DNA from: CBIFVZ01 sp966185765
GTDB lineage: Bacteria > Pseudomonadota > Gammaproteobacteria > Enterobacterales > Enterobacteriaceae
Assembly (NCBI GenBank): GCA_966185765.1
Contig: CBIFVZ010000037.1
Coordinates: 1 to 36,507 of the forward strand
Length of the DNA: 36,507 nt
Direction of reading: 5' to 3'
Made by a program: the position numbers and the translations under genes. Positions 32,431 through 36,507 of the stretch are shown piece by piece. Each line of letters opens with the position of its first letter. Positions within the stretch are counted from its first letter, which is position 1. The notes beneath the pieces are model-generated. The model was given only the letters and a program-made list of their open reading frames with translations. It did no database searches and was not told the origin of the DNA.

Positions 32431-33609
32431 ATGCCTATTAATGATATGCAAATCCGCCGCGCCAAACCTGATGCGAAAGCCTACACACTAAGTGACGGGG
32501 CTGGCTTGTCGATGCTCATAGAGCCTAACGGCAGTAAAAGCTGGCGCTTTCGTTACCGCTTCGCCGGTAAGCCAAAAATGATTTCTCTCGGCGTTTACCC
32601 AACAGTCTCACTAGCACAAGCACGTAACAGGCGCGATGAAGCCCGTAAGCTCCTTTCCGAAGGTCGCAACCCCAGTGAAGTTCGTAAAGAGCAGAAACTC
32701 GCCCTGAAAGCGGAAAATATTAATTCTTTCGAAGCGATTGCCAGAGAATGGCACAGGCTTAAATCTGCGAAGTGGTCTGTGGGCTATGCTTCGGACGTAG
32801 TGACGGCCTTTGAAAATGATATTTTCCCCTATATCGGCAATCGCCCTGTTGTTGAAATCAAACCTCTGGAATTACTTAATGTGCTGCGTAAAATCGGGGC
32901 CAGGGGAGCACTTGAAAAAATGCGTAAAGTCAGGCAGCGGTGCGCGGAGGTTTTTCGATATGCAATTGCCACAGGCCGCTGTGAATTTAATCCGGCAGCT
33001 GACCTATCAAGTGCAATGGAAGCCCATCAGTCACAAAATCACCCCTTCCTCCGGGAAGAAGATGTCTCGCCATTTATTACAGCGTTAAATGAGTCCACAG
33101 GCAGCGACCTAGTAAGGATGGCGACAAAATTACTCATAGTTACTGGCGTCAGAACCATCGAACTCAGAATGGCCCGCTGGGATGAATTTGACCTGGAAAA
33201 TGCTACCTGGGAAATCCCGGCAGAACGCATGAAAATGCGCAGGCCGCACCTGGTGCCTTTACCAGCCCAGGCTGTGAGCTGGCTTTATCAGCTTAAGGCT
33301 ATGACGGGGAATTATCGTTATGTTTTCCCCGGTAGAAACGACCCAAGTAAGCCCATGAGTGAGGCGGCTATCAATCAGTTAATTAAGCGTATCGGCTATA
33401 AAGGGCAACTTACAGGGCACGGATTTCGGCACATGATGTCAACCATCCTTCACGAACAGGGTTTTAACTCAGCCTGGATTGAAATGCAGCTCGCCCACGC
33501 AGATAAAAATACCATCCGGGGAACGTACAACCACGCGCAGTATTTTGACGACAGAAAACACATGCTCCAGTGGTACGCTGACAAGGTTTTCGGCCCCGTA
33601 ATGCCGTAA
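32431..33609 (+). CDS. P4-type tyrosine site-specific integrase
   Basis: The 392-aa protein is a full-length tyrosine recombinase of the P4/IntS branch. The N-terminal DUF4102 arm-binding domain spans about residues 5-85 (LSDGAGLSMLIEPNGSKSWR, ISLGVYPTVSLAQAR). A core-binding helical domain follows (about 98-190), and the catalytic domain carries Arg241 (VTGVRTIELR), His330 and Arg333 (GHGFRHMM), His356 (LAHAD) and the nucleophile Tyr366 (GTYNHAQY). All catalytic residues are present, so it is probably active. GGAGG lies 9-10 nt before the ATG. It should catalyse integration at argW and, with an excisionase, excision of the element to its right. Confidence 0.95.
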   Translation: MPINDMQIRRAKPDAKAYTLSDGAGLSMLIEPNGSKSWRFRYRFAGKPKMISLGVYPTVSLAQARNRRDEARKLLSEGRNPSEVRKEQKLALKAENINSFEAIAREWHRLKSAKWSVGYASDVVTAFENDIFPYIGNRPVVEIKPLELLNVLRKIGARGALEKMRKVRQRCAEVFRYAIATGRCEFNPAADLSSAMEAHQSQNHPFLREEDVSPFITALNESTGSDLVRMATKLLIVTGVRTIELRMARWDEFDLENATWEIPAERMKMRRPHLVPLPAQAVSWLYQLKAMTGNYRYVFPGRNDPSKPMSEAAINQLIKRIGYKGQLTGHGFRHMMSTILHEQGFNSAWIEMQLAHADKNTIRGTYNHAQYFDDRKHMLQWYADKVFGPVMP

Positions 33610-33703
33610 AACGACCACGGCATTAATGGTATTTTTTATCGTGTGAAAATGGTAGAAATTCAGCCAGAATAAACCCGCGTTTTATCGAAAAATAATTCAG
33701 TAA

Positions 33704-33814
33704 TTAAATGCGCTGGCGCGCAATAGCCTCCCCGCCACGCCTGCCCGCTTTACAGGCCGCTTTTAATGCAGTGGCATGAAAAGGGATAACCCGCGCCAGC
33801 ACTGGCGCGGCGGT
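33704..33814 (-). pseudogene. remnant of a P4-type Icd/Ash-like reading frame
   Basis: Downstream of the integrase the minus strand carries an open frame of 36 codons, beginning after a TAG stop, that reads TAAPVLARVIPFHATALKAA and then CKAGRRGGEAIARQRI. From memory, this resembles the C-terminal tail common to Icd/Ash-like small proteins of P4-type elements. No start codon is present, and an in-frame TAG at 33815-33817 separates it from a further 20 open codons. It may be a decayed end of such a gene or a conserved regulatory stretch. Confidence 0.4.
33791..33810. other. strong GC hairpin in the element
   Basis: CCGCGCCAG and CTGGCGCGG form a perfect 9-bp stem around CA; the 2-nt centre means it acts more as a dyad or opens to a 4-nt loop. 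On the plus strand it could weakly terminate the integrase transcript. The rest of the 562-bp gap (33610-34171) is AT-rich, and apart from the Icd/Ash-like remnant and the 34123-34154 terminator I see no gene in it. Confidence 0.45.
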
Positions 33815-34122
33815 CTAGGAAAAAATATAGAAATACTCATGCAAAATGATGCATGGTAATGCAGTGTGACCCTCGTTCGATTAATTAAAATTCGGGTATT
33901 TTTTTATGATTATTTTCACAGACTTGTGAGGGTTGAGCATGAGGGATGTTGCCTGTTTCTTCCTTCCCGATAATTGGGGCAAAAACCTGACCTTCTCTGG
34001 CTCACCTACGTGTATCACCACACATCAGTGACTGGCGACTTTGTACCAGGAGCGGACTGTTCAGCAACATATTACTTAAAGAATCTAACATGTAGAGACA
34101 ATCTAAGTTCGTTAACACATTA

Positions 34123-34154
34123 ACAAAAGCAGGCAGAGACCTACCGGCCTCGGC
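34123..34154 (-). terminator. probable terminator of the large accessory gene
   Basis: On the minus strand, GCCGAGGCC-GGTA-GGTCTCTGC pairs with one mismatch and one G-U, then CTGCTTTTGTT follows. It lies about 18 bp after the stop codon of the large helical protein. Confidence 0.5.
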
Positions 34155-34171
34155 CAGCAAAGGTTAAGTCG

Positions 34172-36337
34172 CTAATCTTCATCCTCTGAATTGGGTCCGA
34201 TAACTACAGAGAATTTCCCATCATCACGTTCCTTGAAATCTCTGATGATGCGTACTGCTTGCAGATATTCAAGAATAGATATAACACGCTCCCTATTTAC
34301 AACAGAGATTGTCGCCCGGGTTCGATTGATGAATACATTTCTCAATTCAACTTCGCCCAGTTGATGACAAAGCCCGGCTAGTTGATGTTTATTCAGACCT
34401 GTCACAATAAATCGCGTAAACAGCATGACTTTGAATTCTTCACTACTGGTGCTGTTAAATACCTGGAGCAGGACATCATTAGTAAAATTGAGATCAACGA
34501 TATCAGACGCAATGAAATGATCCATAAACCGCAACACCAAGTTGGCTCTCTCTTGCACAGTAAAGAGCGCATAGGTCATGACTTTTGTGAGCATAGCTTT
34601 AAAGAAGTGCGCATCTTTTTCTTTTCTTAGATAAAACTCAGGCTCCTCCAGAAATTCACTTTTATACTGGCTGAACCAACAGACGAAGGCATCCCTGATT
34701 TTCTCATTCAGATCCGCGTATTGAGCCGCAATTTTTTCATACACGGCTGTGTCTAGAGGCAGTTTCTGCATGGCTACCAAGGTACAGAAATTACGTACGC
34801 TTAGCCGCTCATCAATTTCCCGCATATTAATCTCAATCGGTTCAACCAGATTCTGATAAGTCCACTCATCCAGGTCATCATTACAGATAATTTTCATATA
34901 CAGCAGGTCATAGCGATCGCCGTCATAAACTTCCGGGGATGACTGCCCCAATACAGACACATGCTTTGTCACATACGCCGTCAATATCTCCATATTGCAG
35001 TCTTCGCAGATATAGTTTATCAGCGCCCCCCATCCCGGTGCGATGCGGTCATACCGGTAAAACAGGTCGTGATAAGAAATCGTTAGCTGGTCTTCGGTAA
35101 ATTCTTCTTTAGCCGATATCCCGGACAAATCGAAAAACGAGAAGGTCATTTTTCTGACGATATCCCCTTTGGAGCCATTGCTTAGGGAGGTGCGGGTTAG
35201 AATGTAGCGGATACAGCTAGCATTCTCAGCGGAGGAGATAAACACATCTCTTACGAATATATCGATGTTTTGACTGAAGTAATCAGAAACCGCATTGAGT
35301 TTATGTTCATAGGCGAGCGTCCAAGGTCTCCTTTCCGCCTCTTCAGGTGTTATGTTTTCAATAAGACACGAAACAGCAATGCCAGCATTGTGTCGGGTTA
35401 GCTGATAAAGACTGTTTTGCGCAATAAATTGCACGCAATACCGCTCTGTTGATGTCATTGGTTCGAACAACTGGTCATAGCATGTATCCGCCTGTTGTAC
35501 ATGACGCATGAACTCTTCCTGATTATCTTCAGTGAGATGAGAGATGATGCGGCAGCCCAGTGAATGAATAAGCTGGCGGTATTGCTGTTTATTTAGCGCA
35601 TGTTCTGGAGATACGCAGGATATCACGCTGATAGCAATATCGTTCGTGAATTTTTCACCCGGCAGGCCTACGAGAATGGCAACCATTCTGTCAAGATAAC
35701 CATTTTTTTTCAGCGCAGTAACGATTAACTTATCGAAGGTTTCGGGTTTGCTAAATCGGCAATAAAACTCAGAAAAAACAGCAAGGATATGTTCATCAGA
35801 CTTGCTGAATAGTGAAGCGATCATGCCCGCCAGGTGTTCATCCGCGTTATCAATCAGATGCGTCACCAATTGATAATGAAGTGCGCCATCGGCATAAATA
35901 CGATTATGTTCAACCAGCTCGCTGATGACTCTACTCTCGTCATCAATAAAATATTCACTGTTTGAGGTTACGCAGCTCAGATCCTGACCGACAGCTTTCA
36001 GAAAGTCGTTATCATTTACGGTCATTGACCCTTCATGGAAAATAGAGCGGTAGGCCATGAAGTCCTGCATGACAAGACCATCAGACAGCAGCAGATACAA
36101 GGCATCTAACCCGCCATTGCGCATATCGGTACACAAAGCATGGAGCTGCTGCTGAGAGACGAGGTCATGATCCTTCATTGCCTCAAGATACCCATGCGCA
36201 ATATCTGCAAATTTTTCACGCCCTATGATTGTTGTAAGTTCTCGCAGCGAAAGTGCATTTCTTAATTTTATTGACTCTTTGAGTCCCTGAATTTTTCTTT
36301 GTAGCTCACTGAAAGCTGAGTTTTTATCTTTACTCAT
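34172..36337 (-). CDS. large all-helical accessory protein, probable C-terminal part of a YobI-like NTPase
   Basis: The open frame from the ATG at 36337 encodes 721 aa, ending VVIGPNSEDED. It is soluble, acidic and almost entirely alpha-helical by composition, with no transmembrane segment and no P-loop. The motif-like stretch LLLSDGLVMQDFMAYRSIFHEGSM at about 80-104 recalls, from memory only, the region following the membrane segment in YobI-like P-loop NTPases, very large proteins found in defence-rich islands. The ATG has no ribosome binding site. The same frame stays open and coding-like for 45 codons upstream without any ATG, GTG or TTG, so the ATG is probably an internal Met and the real gene is longer. 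Codon use (ATA, AGA, AAA) is AT-biased against the core genes. Function is unknown. Confidence 0.65.
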   Translation of the reverse strand: MSKDKNSAFSELQRKIQGLKESIKLRNALSLRELTTIIGREKFADIAHGYLEAMKDHDLVSQQQLHALCTDMRNGGLDALYLLLSDGLVMQDFMAYRSIFHEGSMTVNDNDFLKAVGQDLSCVTSNSEYFIDDESRVISELVEHNRIYADGALHYQLVTHLIDNADEHLAGMIASLFSKSDEHILAVFSEFYCRFSKPETFDKLIVTALKKNGYLDRMVAILVGLPGEKFTNDIAISVISCVSPEHALNKQQYRQLIHSLGCRIISHLTEDNQEEFMRHVQQADTCYDQLFEPMTSTERYCVQFIAQNSLYQLTRHNAGIAVSCLIENITPEEAERRPWTLAYEHKLNAVSDYFSQNIDIFVRDVFISSAENASCIRYILTRTSLSNGSKGDIVRKMTFSFFDLSGISAKEEFTEDQLTISYHDLFYRYDRIAPGWGALINYICEDCNMEILTAYVTKHVSVLGQSSPEVYDGDRYDLLYMKIICNDDLDEWTYQNLVEPIEINMREIDERLSVRNFCTLVAMQKLPLDTAVYEKIAAQYADLNEKIRDAFVCWFSQYKSEFLEEPEFYLRKEKDAHFFKAMLTKVMTYALFTVQERANLVLRFMDHFIASDIVDLNFTNDVLLQVFNSTSSEEFKVMLFTRFIVTGLNKHQLAGLCHQLGEVELRNVFINRTRATISVVNRERVISILEYLQAVRIIRDFKERDDGKFSVVIGPNSEDED

Positions 36338-36507
36338 TTGGGTTTTTCGTTTTAGGTATTCTTCTTTTAACTTGCCTCTTATTGATTCATCGAATGCTGA
36401 AAATTTATTTACATAGTAATTGGCATAGCCAATAAATATGACCTGCTCCCCATTGATTAATACACCGCAATGTTAGTAATGTCTTCATAAGCCACATGAG
36501 GACATCC
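36338..36507 (-). pseudogene. frameshifted upstream continuation of the large accessory gene, running off the window
   Basis: Read leftwards from the window end, one frame gives GCPHVAYEDITNIAVY and then stops at TAA (36459-36457). From about 36460 the frame of the 721-aa protein takes over: LINGEQVIFIGYANYYVNKF, then SAFDESIRGKLKEEYLKRKT and the Met at 36337. Removing two bases (TA at 36462-36461) joins the two as ...NIAVLINGEQ..., so an indel appears to split one gene. A sequencing error, true disruption or programmed frameshift are all possible. The gene start lies right of the window. Confidence 0.55.

Noticed and set aside
1..36507. CRISPR arrays, rRNA genes and complete insertion sequences
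   Set aside because: No regularly spaced repeats, no rRNA-like sequence and no transposase frame with terminal repeats were seen.

Overview
The window reads as a chromosomal segment of an enterobacterium, most likely a member of Enterobacteriaceae outside Escherichia itself. The gene order fabB | mnmC ... yfcL-epmC-yfcA-mepA-aroC-prmB | smrB | sixA | fadJ-fadI | yfcZ | fadL ... mlaA ... yfdC - argW - integrase follows the E. coli K-12 fabB-to-argW region, and most of the proteins are close to E. coli in sequence and length. The genus cannot be fixed from the sequence alone.

Layout. Positions 1-2229 hold the 5' end of fabB (minus strand) and the divergent mnmC, with adjacent FabR-like and FadR-like operators between them. 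Positions 2265-8163 are an accessory block inserted where E. coli has mnmC directly next to yfcL. It holds a secreted SnoaL/NTF2-like protein and an aldehyde dehydrogenase in one operon, a divergent LysR regulator, and then a copper-related pair: a His/Met-rich DUF2946-type membrane protein and a TonB-dependent copper receptor of the OprC/NosA type. Positions 8440-13016 form a tight minus-strand operon, prmB-aroC-mepA-yfcA-epmC-yfcL, serving ribosome modification, chorismate synthesis, murein turnover and EF-P modification. smrB (ribosome rescue) and sixA (phosphohistidine phosphatase) follow. Positions 14516-20272 are the fatty-acid degradation block fadJ/fadI, yfcZ and fadL, with recognisable FadR operators at fadI and fadL. 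The two fadL operators sit exactly as in E. coli, on either side of the predicted transcription start.

Positions 20607-21356 encode an unrecognised membrane protein, followed by mlaA (outer-membrane lipid asymmetry). Positions 22341-29303 hold a complete System I cytochrome c maturation operon, ccmABCDEFGHI, with translationally coupled overlaps. In E. coli this operon lies next to nap; here it stands alone between mlaA and yfdC, and CcmH and CcmI are separate proteins instead of the E. coli fusion. yfdC, an orphan gene for a predicted tail-anchored protein and a gene-poor, decayed stretch lead to argW, a tRNA-Arg(CCU).

From argW to the right end the DNA is a P4-type integrative element: tRNA attachment site, tyrosine integrase with repeated binding-site-like motifs in front of it, a remnant of a P4-type Icd/Ash-like reading frame, and then a long AT-rich minus-strand gene for an all-helical protein of at least 721 residues. 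Coding-like sequence continues upstream of that open frame to the window edge in a second frame. The gene is therefore probably larger, interrupted by a 2-nt frameshift near 36461, and cut by the window. It resembles, from memory only, the C-terminal part of very large YobI-like P-loop NTPases. It is the best candidate here for a poorly described, possibly defence-related system.
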